From positions 1 through 30,849 of the forward strand of contig CAMVJE010000014.1 in the NCBI GenBank assembly GCA_947167745.1: a DNA stretch of 30,849 bases. Direction: 5' to 3'. This stretch comes from an uncultured Treponema sp. (lineage in GTDB: Bacteria > Spirochaetota > Spirochaetia > Treponematales > Treponemataceae). A model generated the notes under the pieces. It did no database searches. It saw nothing but the letters and a program-made list of their open reading frames with translations, and had not been told where the DNA came from. The position numbers were made by a program, and so were the translations under genes. Shown one piece after another: positions 15,032 through 26,800 of this stretch (position 1 is its first letter; each line of letters opens with the position of its first letter).

Positions 15032-18000
15032 TTAATTCTCTCCACGCAGGAAATCAAGGGCCAGCATATCAGAGTTGAAGCCGACACCCACGATTGCCTT
15101 GCCAGAGGCAGTCTTTTCTTCCTTTACATCCGGGAGAACCGAAGTGCGCTGGTCACCAGCCTGCCACTTTGCAGGATCCGTAATTGTCTCAAAATTGAGA
15201 GTTGCAGATGAGCCTGTGCCTGAGACACTCTCAAGATAAGCAGTTTTTACGCCCTGGGTTGTTCCAAGGAAACTTGTATTGATGTAAGAAATAACAGGCT
15301 TGATTTCAGTAAGACTTGTGCCTTTTGGATTCGTAAGCTCAATGTCTGTCCATCGTCCGGCTCCATTGGCAGCATCAACGATAGCCGTATACTTTGCTTT
15401 ATAGTTATTTGATTTCTCAAGGAACATATAATACAGTTTGGCATTCGTTGCATCCTGAGCGGCAACATGGAGATTTCCATTACTATCCATTGCAGCACTT
15501 ACATAGCGTCCGAAATCAACCTTGTCGCTTGGAGTGATTCCCTTATATTTAGTCCAGCCTTCAGCTCCTTCTGAATTATCCGTTCCGCTGTCATAGTCAC
15601 TTCCACTTGCCACGATGTTTCCATCATGTGTCGGGAAAGCCTGTTTTCCATAGGCAACTTCGAGTGATTTTTTAGTTTTATTGTAGTAGATAATAACAGG
15701 ATGCGGGTCATTTTCAGTGGTAACATCAACCATGATATCGCTCCACTCTCCGGCCTCTTCCTTGAATTGTGTCGGATTGTTGTTCAAAGTGTCGAAGCCT
15801 GCAACAACAGTCTTTCCTGTGTTCATATTACCATTTGCTGAGCGCATTTCTGCCTGCAAATCACCCTTACCATTACCAAGCATATCCGGGCCCCAGTTAG
15901 CCGGTCTCTGCTCAAGGTAACCGTTGCCGTCAAATTTCTCGCCAGCCCTGTAAGCCGCATATTTTAAACATCGGGCATAAGAATCATAATATGAAATATA
16001 GATATAATCCGTGCTTGAACCGTACTGGTCACTATAACCGCCATTATTAGTCCACCTTATCTCCTTTGCATCCTTATTCCAGCCTGCGATTCGAGGATTT
16101 TTGAACTGATACAGTACACTGTCATAGCCGTTTGAGGAATTTCTGTTTTTTGCGGAATCAGTCTTACCTTGTTTTTCAATGAAGACAGTATATTTGCCTT
16201 CATCAGGCGTGTTGGTACCATTTATATTATTTTTATCCCAGACCCAGCCTGAACGAGCTAGGAACAATCCAGCTCCCCAACAGTTTGCGTCAACATTACC
16301 AAGATAATTATCCTGACCGACAAAATAAGGAATTCCATTAACAATGGTCATGTCCATAGCATCAACCGGGACTGTGAAAATATCGGTTTCATTCTGACCA
16401 AGAACCTTTTTCTTTGCAGAATTTCCATCATCGTAGATGTAGTATCTTAAATCATCTGATGAAAGAGTAGCGATATATCCGTCTGTTTTTCCATCAACTG
16501 CAGCGGCTCCTGAACCGTTTTCGGTTGTGTAAACCTTTCCGCTAGGACTATTGTCTTCAGTTACCTTCTTAATCACGCCAGAATGAGGATTTATGCTTCC
16601 AGGGAAAGTCGTCTCAACATTCCAGACCGCAATGTACCTGTCGTCAGTCCAGAAATTCGTGCCGGCTTTGCTGGCCGTAGCCTTTCCGAGAGTGCTGTCC
16701 TTTTTGGCAATTACATAACCTTCTTCAATGTTATAGCCACGCTCATTACTGTTGATGTTATTCTGTGTTGTCTGACCATTTACAGTAACTGCGACAAATC
16801 TTGAATAATCAGGAGCCGGGATAGTAACAGTATTATTTGAAATTGTAACGCTTGTTCCGTTGCCTACTTCATCTCCCTGTGAGCCTTTTGTGTTAGACTT
16901 ATAGAAGTGAACTGTTGCATTTCCGCTTGTACCGAAGTTCATGCCGTTAATGACGATATTTTCGCCCGAACGCACTGAATAGCGACCCAATCGTGAGCGG
17001 AGACTTGTTCCGTCAGAAAGAGAAATACTCTTGATGTATGGAACAAAATCAACCTTGTAGTAGTCAGTGTTGCTTTCGCTTGTTGTCTGAATAGTTCCCG
17101 GAGTTGAAGAGTTATTGCTCTTATCCTCTGCCGTTACTGTAAAAATCTTGTTTTCAGCGACACCATAATCAGATGTGTCAATCGTGAGTCGCCAGTAAAC
17201 GGTATTTCCCTTTTGAGTAGGCTCTTCCTCACCGGTAATTTCAAATGACTTCCATGTTGCAGGCCAGGTGACTGTTGACTCTGTAGCTTCAGATATGTCA
17301 CTTGCAGTCACTTTCCAGCCATTTTTTCTAACTGCCGCAAGTGTTTTTGTTCCGCTTGGATCAGTGATATAAATTGCCTCAACGCGGGAATCATCTTTTG
17401 CATAGCCTTCAAGATAAATCTTACCCGCAAGCCCCGGTTTAGCCATCACATTACCATCTGCATCAAGGTAATCGATATGGCCCTCCGGCTGTTCATTTTC
17501 ATCATATACAGTTGAAGAATCATCCTTGCTGTTCCAGTAGAATGGAGTAATAACCGGCTTCGGAGCAATATCGTCCTTTACATTCACAACAACAGGAAGT
17601 GAGAGCAGAGCCCAGAGAGTATTTTCTCCCTGCTTTATAGAAGAATCATCAATTCCTGTTGCATCCCAAATAGTAAATCCGAAGAATTTACTTGTCTTGC
17701 TTTCAGTAGTTCCAGTCTGAGTCCAGCTTTCGTACTTACCAAGACCATTTGTTTCATCATTACTTCCGAATAAAATACCCTGAGTTGGAAGAACATTCAC
17801 ATCATAGAGAGAGCCTTCCTTTTTGTTCAGCACGCTTGTGAGAGCCGTACCAGAAACGAATGAAGAAAGAGCCGCTGAAGATTTGGTGACTGCAACATCA
17901 TCCGCTTTATCAACAACATTGTATGTATATTTGAGCGGATTTTCTGTGCTGCTGTTACCTCCAACGATTTCAGGAAGAATCAGGAATTTGTCCATTACGA

Positions 18001-21000
18001 TAAAGTTACTATTTACGCCCTTATCTTTGACAGTTGCCAAAGCCTGACTATTTCCATCTTCATCGAGGGCTGAGAAGAACATAAATTCTCCAAATTCGCT
18101 GCCATTCTCAACTTCAAGGCTGTCAAGGTCGTACCTGTTTGGATTCTTAGCATCGTATTTTGCGTCTCCAGGATTAATTTTTGTACCGAAGCCGTCTGAT
18201 TCACTGTAGAAATCAAATTTTCCGCTTCCGTCCAAATCTGTTGCAAGGAAGACTTTTGCAATGCGGGGTCGGTTATTCTGGATACTCGTATCGACATAAC
18301 CGTAACTCATGTTGCCGGCATTATCCATAGTGACAATATTGATTCGGGCAGGGCCGTCTGACATATTATTTGAATCAAATTCCGCCGTCCAGGTGTAAAC
18401 TCCACTCTTTACTTTAAGACTTTCAACAATTCCATCTCCGTTAGAATTGTCGCTGTCATCATCATTTGAGACTTCATAAGAACTTCCGTCAGCACTCAGC
18501 GTGTAGGTTTCAGTTCCAATGTGGTCAACAAAATTAGCATAGATGAATTCGACATCGACTTTTGCACTCAGTGCGAGATTGCTGTTAAGAATTATTTTGT
18601 TGCCGTCAACTTTCTGAATCTTATAGTAGCTTCCGTTGATTTTAACCATTCCGTAAGCACGGTTGATAAATGGATTTGTGCCAAGGTCTGTGTAAGTGAT
18701 TGCCGTAAATTTGCTTCCATCCACTTCTTCCGTAGAGAAAGTAAGTCCGCTTGCAGAAGAAGCAACATATAAAGCCGGGAAATTGTCATCATTGAGGTAG
18801 ACGCTTCCGCTTGTCTTCTCTGCGGAATAAGCTGCCGTACTTCTGTCAGATTCTGCGACTCCGGCTTTGTAAGTGTTGTCTGCTCCAGTCCTGATGACAG
18901 GATTGTAAACGGTTTTCTTTGAATTTCTCTCAAACCAGAATCCTATGAAAGCAAGGCCTGAACCCTTTTCCTGAACCTGATCACCAAATGAGAATGAACC
19001 GTTTGAATTTTCTACAACATATTTTTCGCCCAAATCTCCGTCCGAAACAAGTTTGAGTGCATCAGTAGAAGTAAATGTTGTGACAAATTTTTCTTTTGTA
19101 TTGCGCATGGCAGGAGCCGTATTATCAATATTCAAACTGATGTAAGAATTTACATCTTTGTGAGCTCCGTCATTGCGTGTAAGCTTAGAGTACATATTGC
19201 CATCTTCACCTGCAGGAATTGGAATCGCAAATGTGTAACTTACATATCCTTCTCCTGCATCATCAAGGTCAGCTGTAGCAATCGTAATATCTTTTGCAAA
19301 TTCAATTCCCGACTGAGAGCTAAGGTTCACACTCTCAATGGTTGAATCATCTTTTACAGTAGCAACATAGTACCAGTTAGCAGAATTTGCACCGCTGAGC
19401 CACATATCAGCCTCGTACTTGCGCTCAACAAGAACATTATATTCCTGGCCGCCTGCAAGCAACTTGCCATTTGCAAGCGAAGAAATTTTCGTTACGCCGT
19501 CTGCAAGAGGCTCGGCAAGTTTAACGATTTTTTCATCATACAAGGCAGGTGTTTCAGTATCGATGAATGCGTATCGCACGGCCGTGTAGCTGTATTCATT
19601 TTCGTCCTCCACAGAGACAATAGCTTTGATTGCCGTGATTTTCTTTGAACTTAGCGCAAGAGTCTGTGCAAGTTTCGTAAGGTTAAATTCGATATCGTAA
19701 GGCTCAACAACCGAAGTGCCGCTTACAGCCTGGTCAATCGTGAGATTTCCGCTTTCAGATTTTGTAAGCGTAACATCAGCCACGGTAATCAGATCTACAT
19801 CTTCAGATTGTATCTGAGTCCAGTTTGTTGCAAGTTCCGGGCTGGCAAATACGGTATTTGCATCTTTCGTAGCATAATAAAGCTCTTTGAGGGCGACTTT
19901 CGTAACCGCTTCGTTATCCTGTGCCGTTCCCTGCAAAGCCACTTCTTCGCTCAGTTTAGCCCATGATGTTACATTTCCTTCAGAATCAGTTTTGTCTTTC
20001 GGGTAAGAAATTGAAATTTTCGGTTTACCGCCTTCTACATCAATGTAGAATTTGTTTCCAGTGATTACATCCTTATTACCGGCCTTATCTGTAACAAGGA
20101 AGTAAATCGGAACAGTTCGATAACGGGATTCATTTTCTTTGCTGCTGAATTTTGTCGCATAAGTAAGAGTGCCGGAAGAATTTGCAGCTCCATAGTAAAC
20201 GAGGCTGTTCTTTCCCTTGTGATTTGCGGCCTCCAGATATGAGCTGTCATATTGAATCGACCATGTAACACCATTGTTCTTAGTAAAATCCTTCCATTCA
20301 TCAATGCTTGTGCCGAGTGCCGTAAGTTTGGCTTCTGCAGTCGCTCCTGCGGCAAGTGCGTTAATAGCATTTTGCTGTTCAATTGTCGGAATAAGGAATT
20401 TAAAGTTGTCAGTATCAACGCCAGAAACACCAACATCACTTATGCTGCCCTGCAAGTTTGTCTTACCGGTAATCCAGCTGATGTTTTGAATATTTGTCTC
20501 ACTGTCAGAAACTGCCGCAGGTGCAGTAATTTCAATTAACGGGGCAGAACTATCAACCTGAAGTATGTACTGCTGGTTGCTTGAAGAGTTTCCTGCCTTG
20601 TCAGAAACTGTAATCAGAAGAGTTACATTTCCATCAAATTTTTCGTTAAGTTTATGACCATTTGAATCAACAGTAGAGTGAGTTGAAGCAGATATATATT
20701 CTTTTTTTATCGTTCCTGTGAGAATTCCGCTTGTTTTATTATAAGATTTTGAGAATGAGTTTTCTTCGTCAGAAAGTTTGTACTGAGTTCCGTTGTAAAT
20801 TGCAATAACTGAAACAGAAGATTCATCAATTCCGCTGGCATCGGTCTGGTCCTCAACCTTGATTTCAAATTTAATATCCTGAGTTCCGTTTGCAGGAAGA
20901 TTTCTTTTTGATTTTTCGACTTCCGTAAATACAGGCCCATTCTGGTCAATATAAACTACATAACTATCAATTTCTGATAAATTTCCTACATTATCTTCTG

Positions 21001-23695
21001 CAACAAGATAAATCTTGCTTTCTCCAGCTTCTTTGAAGCCAGAAATAATTGACGAGAATTTTCCGTTTGAATCAACACCAATCGCTTTTTTATAATTTTT
21101 GATTTCGCTTCCGTTTGCAGGGACTTCTGTAGGATCAATAATATAATAAAGCGCTGCAACACCACTCTCTTTTTCGTTATACCAGCCTTCAAAACTGAGA
21201 GCCGTTGATTTTCTCCATTCTGGCTCGCCATTAACATATTCCGTACCGTCAATTCTGATTGCTTTTGGTTTATCAGATCCGTCTTCATCGGTCTTAATAA
21301 GAACTGGCTTTGTAACATCTGCATAATACTTGTCAGAAAGGAACTGCTCTGATTTATTTCCAGCTTTGTCTTCTGCCGAAACAGTAACATCTACATAATC
21401 ACCATCTGTAAGAGTGATTCCAGAAAGAGCGCCGCCGTCAGAAGATGTCAAATCAAACGAGAAGACGCCAGTAAGATCACCTGTATTTACATTCGTACCG
21501 TTCTTTCGTACCTCATAAGAAACTTTTTTTGGATTTTCTTCATCCACACTTCCTCTAAAGCGGGAAAGTCCTGCGCCTGAAATCCAGCTTTTTCCATCAG
21601 AATCAACATAAACAGGTTCGACTTTTGTAAGTTCAATCACTGGCTTTTTAGAATCGATATGCACGACATACTGAGTCGAGAATTCTCCGCCAGGATTTGC
21701 ATTCGTTGTTAAATCAACCGTATAGAGGTATCGTTTTCCCTCTGCAGTCAGAATATTTTTTGTTGCAGCCGGAATACCGTCAAAAAGATTAAAGTCAAAT
21801 TCCTTGATTGCAATATTTTCAGCCGTACAATTTATTGAATGTGAACCAGAAGTATAAACTGGAGAATCCGAATTAGCAGCTTCGTCCGTAACTGTAAGTT
21901 TGTAGGCAACACTCGTAATAATGCCCGAATCACTTGTTGCCTGACCTTTTAAGATTAAATCCGCTGAGTTTGTGAAATCTGCCGGAGAAATAATCTCACT
22001 AGAGGAAGCCAGATTTTTCTCAAAGTGAACATTTTTAAAAGTCGGTTTGTTTCCTGTAATTGTAAGCTTGAAACCATTAAAATTATCACCATTAATAAAG
22101 GCCAATCCTTCTTTATCCCGTCCCGTCGCAAAGAAAAGATAAATTGAATTTGCCTGAGGAAGTGCATCCGGAAGAGTATAGGGATAGTTATATGACTCGC
22201 CGGACCCCGTTGCCGTACCACTGAGTTCAAGTTCCTTAAAGTAAGTAATTCCATTAGCCGACAGATATTCACTATTATCCTGAAGATATTTTTCAAAAGT
22301 GGCTGTATTGTTTGCTTTTTTCTGCGCTTTGTCTGCATCACTGTCTTTTATAGATTCATATTCGTATTTGTCAGACAAATCTTCCATATCCGAAGAAAGC
22401 TTATTCAAGATCTCGCTGTATTTTGCATTAAATGAACCGACGCCAGTCTCTGGTGTAAATGGGCCAACAAGATAGGTCCTTGCAGAATTTTTATCGATAG
22501 CATCCTGATTCAAGCCCTGTGTCGCAACAAGAGTGAATTTTGCATTCAGTGTTGACTCTGACCATGCAGAATCAGCAGTTTCTTTTCCATCAAAACCGAA
22601 TCCAATTACACTGTAAGTCGGGTTTGCTTTCGGATTGAGGGTAAATTTGGCAGAAGTTTGAGAAAAGCCATCTGTAAGGAGGGCTGATTTCATCAAATCA
22701 AGATTTTCTCCAGAATAAGTTCCGTTTATAACCTGCATGAGTGTATTGGCATCAAAAACATCAGAACCGACAGTATCCCTAATGTTATAGTATGCAAATA
22801 ATTCGCCAGTAGAATTTCCTGAAGACAGGGCAGCCGTTTCAAATGCACTATTACCACCGTTATTTGAAGCAAAAGGAGTTTGATAAAGTTCAGCTTCATC
22901 GCTTAAAAGAATTCTACAGGTGTAGCTCTGAGTTCCTGATTTTGAATCATCACCGTTAAAGTAAATAGAAATATAATTATTGTTCAATTCAGAAGTAGCC
23001 GTAGAATTTACATAGCTTGCGATTGTCTCACTAGTGCCGCCCGTTGTAGAAATATTATTTACAGTAATCGGATTGCTTTCTGAATCAGCGACAATATTTC
23101 CATCTTCGTCATAAACAATAACTTTCATCTGGGCAACTTTATGCGCGTCTGCAATGGTACCCGTAATTTTTAATTTCGTTCCATAATTTGTAACATCAGA
23201 AATATCATCAATCTGTGGACTTGTAATAAAGAAAATCGGAGGTGTGTTATCAACTTCCACAGTTCGGGAATTCTTTCCTGATGTATGCCCTACATTGTCG
23301 TATGCAGTTGCGGAAATTTCATATTTACCGTCCTTGTATGTATAGTCAGTAAGACCGAATTCATTTGTGCTTCCCAGAGGAAGATTTATTTTAGCAGACC
23401 ATTTTTCACCATTAATCTCAGCTTCTCTTTCTTCAACAACAGCTTTTGTTTCTACATTGACCACGGAAATTTTTATAGATTTAATTTCCTTGTCATCGTT
23501 ACAGGAACCAGCTACATAAAAAGCTTCCCTGATTACAGCTCCTATCGGAGGGTAACTAATTGAAAGTGAGGGAGCCTCAGTATCGACAGTTGCGCCCAAA
23601 CCAGAATCATCGCCACAAGAGCTAAAAAACACAGGAAGCGCAATAAAACCGGCAGCAAGAATTGCTTTTGCATTTTTTATAATACTTTTTTTCAT
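15032..23695 (-). CDS. Giant Ig-like-array lipoprotein (2,887 residues)
   Basis: A very large envelope lipoprotein: the signal ends FFSSC with Cys27 and is followed by GDDSG. A string of bacterial Ig-like modules follows, each opening with a boundary of the type (V/I)D-x-x-x-P. These are seen near residues 37 (VDTEAPSLSISYP), 145 (VDNTPPIFFITSP), 679, 791, 914, 1042, 1217, 1377 and 1524 (IDNTAPAMRN), with a less regular one near 2041 (APKPVITPFYW). An IPT/TIG-like domain lies at about 2216-2316 (IKSISLSDGT ... ENIVINGMNFG). The last 550 residues are beta-rich with tryptophan and tyrosine repeats. They may form a propeller-like head. No catalytic motif is seen. The start at 23695 has a perfect AAGGAGGT eight bases upstream. 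It follows the Ig-barrel gene, and the two probably work together. The likely location is the outer membrane, lipid-anchored at the N terminus. Confidence 0.85.
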   Translation of the reverse strand: MKKSIIKNAKAILAAGFIALPVFFSSCGDDSGLGATVDTEAPSLSISYPPIGAVIREAFYVAGSCNDDKEIKSIKISVVNVETKAVVEEREAEINGEKWSAKINLPLGSTNEFGLTDYTYKDGKYEISATAYDNVGHTSGKNSRTVEVDNTPPIFFITSPQIDDISDVTNYGTKLKITGTIADAHKVAQMKVIVYDEDGNIVADSESNPITVNNISTTGGTSETIASYVNSTATSELNNNYISIYFNGDDSKSGTQSYTCRILLSDEAELYQTPFASNNGGNSAFETAALSSGNSTGELFAYYNIRDTVGSDVFDANTLMQVINGTYSGENLDLMKSALLTDGFSQTSAKFTLNPKANPTYSVIGFGFDGKETADSAWSESTLNAKFTLVATQGLNQDAIDKNSARTYLVGPFTPETGVGSFNAKYSEILNKLSSDMEDLSDKYEYESIKDSDADKAQKKANNTATFEKYLQDNSEYLSANGITYFKELELSGTATGSGESYNYPYTLPDALPQANSIYLFFATGRDKEGLAFINGDNFNGFKLTITGNKPTFKNVHFEKNLASSSEIISPADFTNSADLILKGQATSDSGIITSVAYKLTVTDEAANSDSPVYTSGSHSINCTAENIAIKEFDFNLFDGIPAATKNILTAEGKRYLYTVDLTTNANPGGEFSTQYVVHIDSKKPVIELTKVEPVYVDSDGKSWISGAGLSRFRGSVDEENPKKVSYEVRKNGTNVNTGDLTGVFSFDLTSSDGGALSGITLTDGDYVDVTVSAEDKAGNKSEQFLSDKYYADVTKPVLIKTDEDGSDKPKAIRIDGTEYVNGEPEWRKSTALSFEGWYNEKESGVAALYYIIDPTEVPANGSEIKNYKKAIGVDSNGKFSSIISGFKEAGESKIYLVAEDNVGNLSEIDSYVVYIDQNGPVFTEVEKSKRNLPANGTQDIKFEIKVEDQTDASGIDESSVSVIAIYNGTQYKLSDEENSFSKSYNKTSGILTGTIKKEYISASTHSTVDSNGHKLNEKFDGNVTLLITVSDKAGNSSSNQQYILQVDSSAPLIEITAPAAVSDSETNIQNISWITGKTNLQGSISDVGVSGVDTDNFKFLIPTIEQQNAINALAAGATAEAKLTALGTSIDEWKDFTKNNGVTWSIQYDSSYLEAANHKGKNSLVYYGAANSSGTLTYATKFSSKENESRYRTVPIYFLVTDKAGNKDVITGNKFYIDVEGGKPKISISYPKDKTDSEGNVTSWAKLSEEVALQGTAQDNEAVTKVALKELYYATKDANTVFASPELATNWTQIQSEDVDLITVADVTLTKSESGNLTIDQAVSGTSVVEPYDIEFNLTKLAQTLALSSKKITAIKAIVSVEDENEYSYTAVRYAFIDTETPALYDEKIVKLAEPLADGVTKISSLANGKLLAGGQEYNVLVERKYEADMWLSGANSANWYYVATVKDDSTIESVNLSSQSGIEFAKDITIATADLDDAGEGYVSYTFAIPIPAGEDGNMYSKLTRNDGAHKDVNSYISLNIDNTAPAMRNTKEKFVTTFTSTDALKLVSDGDLGEKYVVENSNGSFSFGDQVQEKGSGLAFIGFWFERNSKKTVYNPVIRTGADNTYKAGVAESDRSTAAYSAEKTSGSVYLNDDNFPALYVASSASGLTFSTEEVDGSKFTAITYTDLGTNPFINRAYGMVKINGSYYKIQKVDGNKIILNSNLALSAKVDVEFIYANFVDHIGTETYTLSADGSSYEVSNDDDSDNSNGDGIVESLKVKSGVYTWTAEFDSNNMSDGPARINIVTMDNAGNMSYGYVDTSIQNNRPRIAKVFLATDLDGSGKFDFYSESDGFGTKINPGDAKYDAKNPNRYDLDSLEVENGSEFGEFMFFSALDEDGNSQALATVKDKGVNSNFIVMDKFLILPEIVGGNSSTENPLKYTYNVVDKADDVAVTKSSAALSSFVSGTALTSVLNKKEGSLYDVNVLPTQGILFGSNDETNGLGKYESWTQTGTTESKTSKFFGFTIWDATGIDDSSIKQGENTLWALLSLPVVVNVKDDIAPKPVITPFYWNSKDDSSTVYDENEQPEGHIDYLDADGNVMAKPGLAGKIYLEGYAKDDSRVEAIYITDPSGTKTLAAVRKNGWKVTASDISEATESTVTWPATWKSFEITGEEEPTQKGNTVYWRLTIDTSDYGVAENKIFTVTAEDKSNNSSTPGTIQTTSESNTDYYKVDFVPYIKSISLSDGTSLRSRLGRYSVRSGENIVINGMNFGTSGNATVHFYKSNTKGSQGDEVGNGTSVTISNNTVTIPAPDYSRFVAVTVNGQTTQNNINSNERGYNIEEGYVIAKKDSTLGKATASKAGTNFWTDDRYIAVWNVETTFPGSINPHSGVIKKVTEDNSPSGKVYTTENGSGAAAVDGKTDGYIATLSSDDLRYYIYDDGNSAKKKVLGQNETDIFTVPVDAMDMTIVNGIPYFVGQDNYLGNVDANCWGAGLFLARSGWVWDKNNINGTNTPDEGKYTVFIEKQGKTDSAKNRNSSNGYDSVLYQFKNPRIAGWNKDAKEIRWTNNGGYSDQYGSSTDYIYISYYDSYARCLKYAAYRAGEKFDGNGYLEQRPANWGPDMLGNGKGDLQAEMRSANGNMNTGKTVVAGFDTLNNNPTQFKEEAGEWSDIMVDVTTENDPHPVIIYYNKTKKSLEVAYGKQAFPTHDGNIVASGSDYDSGTDNSEGAEGWTKYKGITPSDKVDFGRYVSAAMDSNGNLHVAAQDATNAKLYYMFLEKSNNYKAKYTAIVDAANGAGRWTDIELTNPKGTSLTEIKPVISYINTSFLGTTQGVKTAYLESVSGTGSSATLNFETITDPAKWQAGDQRTSVLPDVKEEKTASGKAIVGVGFNSDMLALDFLRGEN

Positions 23696-23793
23696 TTAGT
23701 GTACCTCCTTCCAATACACTTAAACTTTATTAAATTAATTAACTGCTCAAATTAGAGATTTTAGAGTTTTTAATACTATTTTAAGGTTTGTAG

Positions 23794-23861
23794 TAAAAAA
23801 ACATATATTAATGGGGGCGACCGCAAAGTTTACATAAGTAAACTTATTGGCCAGCCCCATT
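23794..23861 (-). terminator. Long hairpin terminator after the Ig-barrel gene
   Basis: On the minus strand an outer stem AATGGGG / CCCCATT and an inner perfect 8-bp stem AAGTTTAC / GTAAACTT (loop TTAT) are joined by partly paired GGCC/GGTC. The hairpin is followed after about eight bases by seven or more T residues. It starts 19 bases after the upstream stop. The remaining stretch to 23695 is AT-rich, with no promoter I can name with confidence. Confidence 0.7.
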
Positions 23862-23880
23862 GAAGTGCTGTAATTTTGAT

Positions 23881-26800
23881 TTAGAATACGTTTACGCGAA
23901 TACCGAATGAAATCTGAGGAACAAGACTCTTGATGTCTTCACTCGACTGAACATCTGTTGGAATGAACCAGAGCTGACCTTCGGTGTAGAATGCGATTGT
24001 TCGGAACATCTTCTGCTTAGAGAAGGTGACTCGCGGGAATTCAAGCTGGAAGAGACCAGCAGATAGAATCTGACTTTTACCAGATTGCGACCAATTGAAT
24101 CGGCTAAAGTTTGCACCAACCGCAACATTCAAACTGAGCCATTCCCAGTCAGGACCAAGGTAGTATCTAAATGGCAGATAGTAGACATTTGCAAGAAGCT
24201 TCATGCCGATGACATTATCACCACCGTATCGCATCTCACTATCAGAGAAGAGAGAGCGCTGCTGCGGAGTGAACTGACCCCACTGAACCTGAAGCTTAAC
24301 ATTGTCATCGAAGAAGGTAAGACCTGCACCCACATTGAAGAGGGTTGCACCCCAAAACTGCCAGTCAAAGTACAAGCCCTGAATAAATCCAGGAATCTCA
24401 TAAGAAGATTTGTCACCTTTTCGCAAAGCAAGTGTGAGGCTCTTAAGGGCAACATCATCACGGGCAAGACCTGAGAATACCATTTTCTGATTGTAATGAC
24501 CGCCGGCTCCCGGAGAAATAAGCTTGATTGACGGTTTAGTGCTATCAACCTGAACGATACATCGGGTAACTGCAACTTCACCATTCTTCATAATAGCTCG
24601 TACAAGCAGGAAGTGATAACCTTCTGCAATATCTTCGTTTTCTACACGATAGCGCCATTTTCCTGATGTAGAAAGCCGTTTGAATGTCTTACCGTTATCA
24701 AGAGAAAGTTCTACGCTTTCAACTGTTTTTGCAGCCAAGGCTTCTTTAAGCTCTTTAGAAGCACCCTTTGCATTTGCACGAACAACTTCTTCCTCATCGT
24801 AAGAGTATCCGGAATTTCCAATAATGTAGGGGCGCTCAACAGCAAAGTCACCGTAAGTAAAGCTGTCAATCGTGATCCATGGACCTACAGAAGCATAGTT
24901 GATGTATTGTGTATTTGAGACAATCTTTGAATTGTCAGCAAGATAAGCTTCAACACGGATATTGTGCTGGCCATCTTCAATCATAGTCTGGTCAAGACTG
25001 TACTTGAAATAACCGCTCTCCGTAATAGTTGTCTCAGCGACAGACTTTCCGTCAACAAAGAGAGTAAGTTTCTGAATATCAGATTCGCTTACAGCCATAC
25101 CGTAAATGTTGAAAAGGCCCTGGACATACTCACCATTAAGAGGATAAAGCAAATCAACTTTTGCTTTTGGAGCTTTTTTATTGAGCTGAATATTTCGGCT
25201 TACGCGGGTAATGTTCTGCGCTGCGTCAACACCAGTAAGCTCAATATTATAGAATCCATCGTCAAGATTTGAGATGTCCATTGCCTGAGTAATAATCTCG
25301 TCAGGAGTCAAATCCGTACGGGCAAGTTTTGAACTGACCGACTTGCCTTCAAGAGAGCGGATTGTAATATAAAGTTTTGTAAGGTTGATGTTATCCATCG
25401 TCTGACCGGAAAGGAAGAGCATTCCAGTAGTCTTTGAATCATCAAGAGGAAGCATAAGATCAATCTTAGGCGGTGTATTATCAATGTTTATCAGAGAAGA
25501 ATACAAGCCCTCGATTCCGTACCAGTCAACGACCTTCATGAATACTACATGTGTACCATCTTCAATAACTCGGGTATCGAATTCGTATTTCCAGTTACAC
25601 TGAGTCATTTCGTGGCCGTAGTTACCGATTGCCTCATTGTAAGAATTTCCGTTATCAAGAGAGATGTAAACCGCCTTAATACCATTTTTGTCGGTTGCTA
25701 CACCAGTCATTTTGACTGTCTGTTTGACAGTCTCGCTGATTGGCGGTGTAAGGACGGCGCCTTTCGGCTCTTCAAGAGAAATTCGGAAGTTACGAGTGAA
25801 TTCCCGGCCCTTTACACCGTTAATATCAAGAGCGTAAACAGTGATTGAGTGCTCGTTATCAGTAAAGTCTGTAAGTTTTTTCGGAATAACAAAACTAGTT
25901 CCGACCTGATCCAACGCCTCATAGCGTCCGTTATCGAATTTGTAGAAAATTTTTGGACCGGCAATAACTTCACCAAGTTCATTTTTCTTTACACCGTCAT
26001 CATCATAAATAACGCCTGAGAATTCAAAATCACGGGTAATTACAGCATTCTCTTCCGGAACATGAACTTCTGCAATTGGAAGATCGCTTTCGTTGTCGAT
26101 AATAAAATCCCACTGGCGGATTTCAGTTGAATTTCCTACGGCATCAGTAAATCTGAATGTCATCAAATCATCAATCGGCTTTTCTTTTGTACCGACATGA
26201 GTTGTGATAAGGGAAGCGACAGGAATATCAATTGCAGTTTCGGCAGCACCTTTTTTTGCAGGAGCGATATACTGAACTTTTGCAAGTTTGCCGTTATCTT
26301 TTGCAATAAATGCGATAAGGTTCTCGCCGTTAACGATGTCTTCAAATTCTGGAAGGATACATTCTGCTGTTGGCGGAGTAGTATCTTTCTGGATTGCGAT
26401 AGATTTAACAGATACTTTGCCTGTGTTATCAGTGGCACGAACATCAACCTGAATAAGACCATCATCAACACTGCTGAAACTGAGGGTTGCTGTATATTGC
26501 GAGCCGTTTGCCCTCATATTAGCCCAGCTTTCACCGCCATCAAGAGAATATTCAACTTTTTCGATACCATTTTTGTCTGAAGCATTTACGACGAGGTTTG
26601 TACTTGTTTTAACCCACTGATGGTTCTTTGGCGAGGTAATTTCAAGTGCCGGATTTTCTCCGTCGACTACAAGAGTCAGAGGACCTGATGTAAATGACTT
26701 GCCTTTTGCATCTTTAACAGTAAATGTAATGTTCTTGTACAAACCTTCTTTTTCTGAAGAGATATAGATAGATTTGCCTTCATTAGTTGCCGTAAATCCA

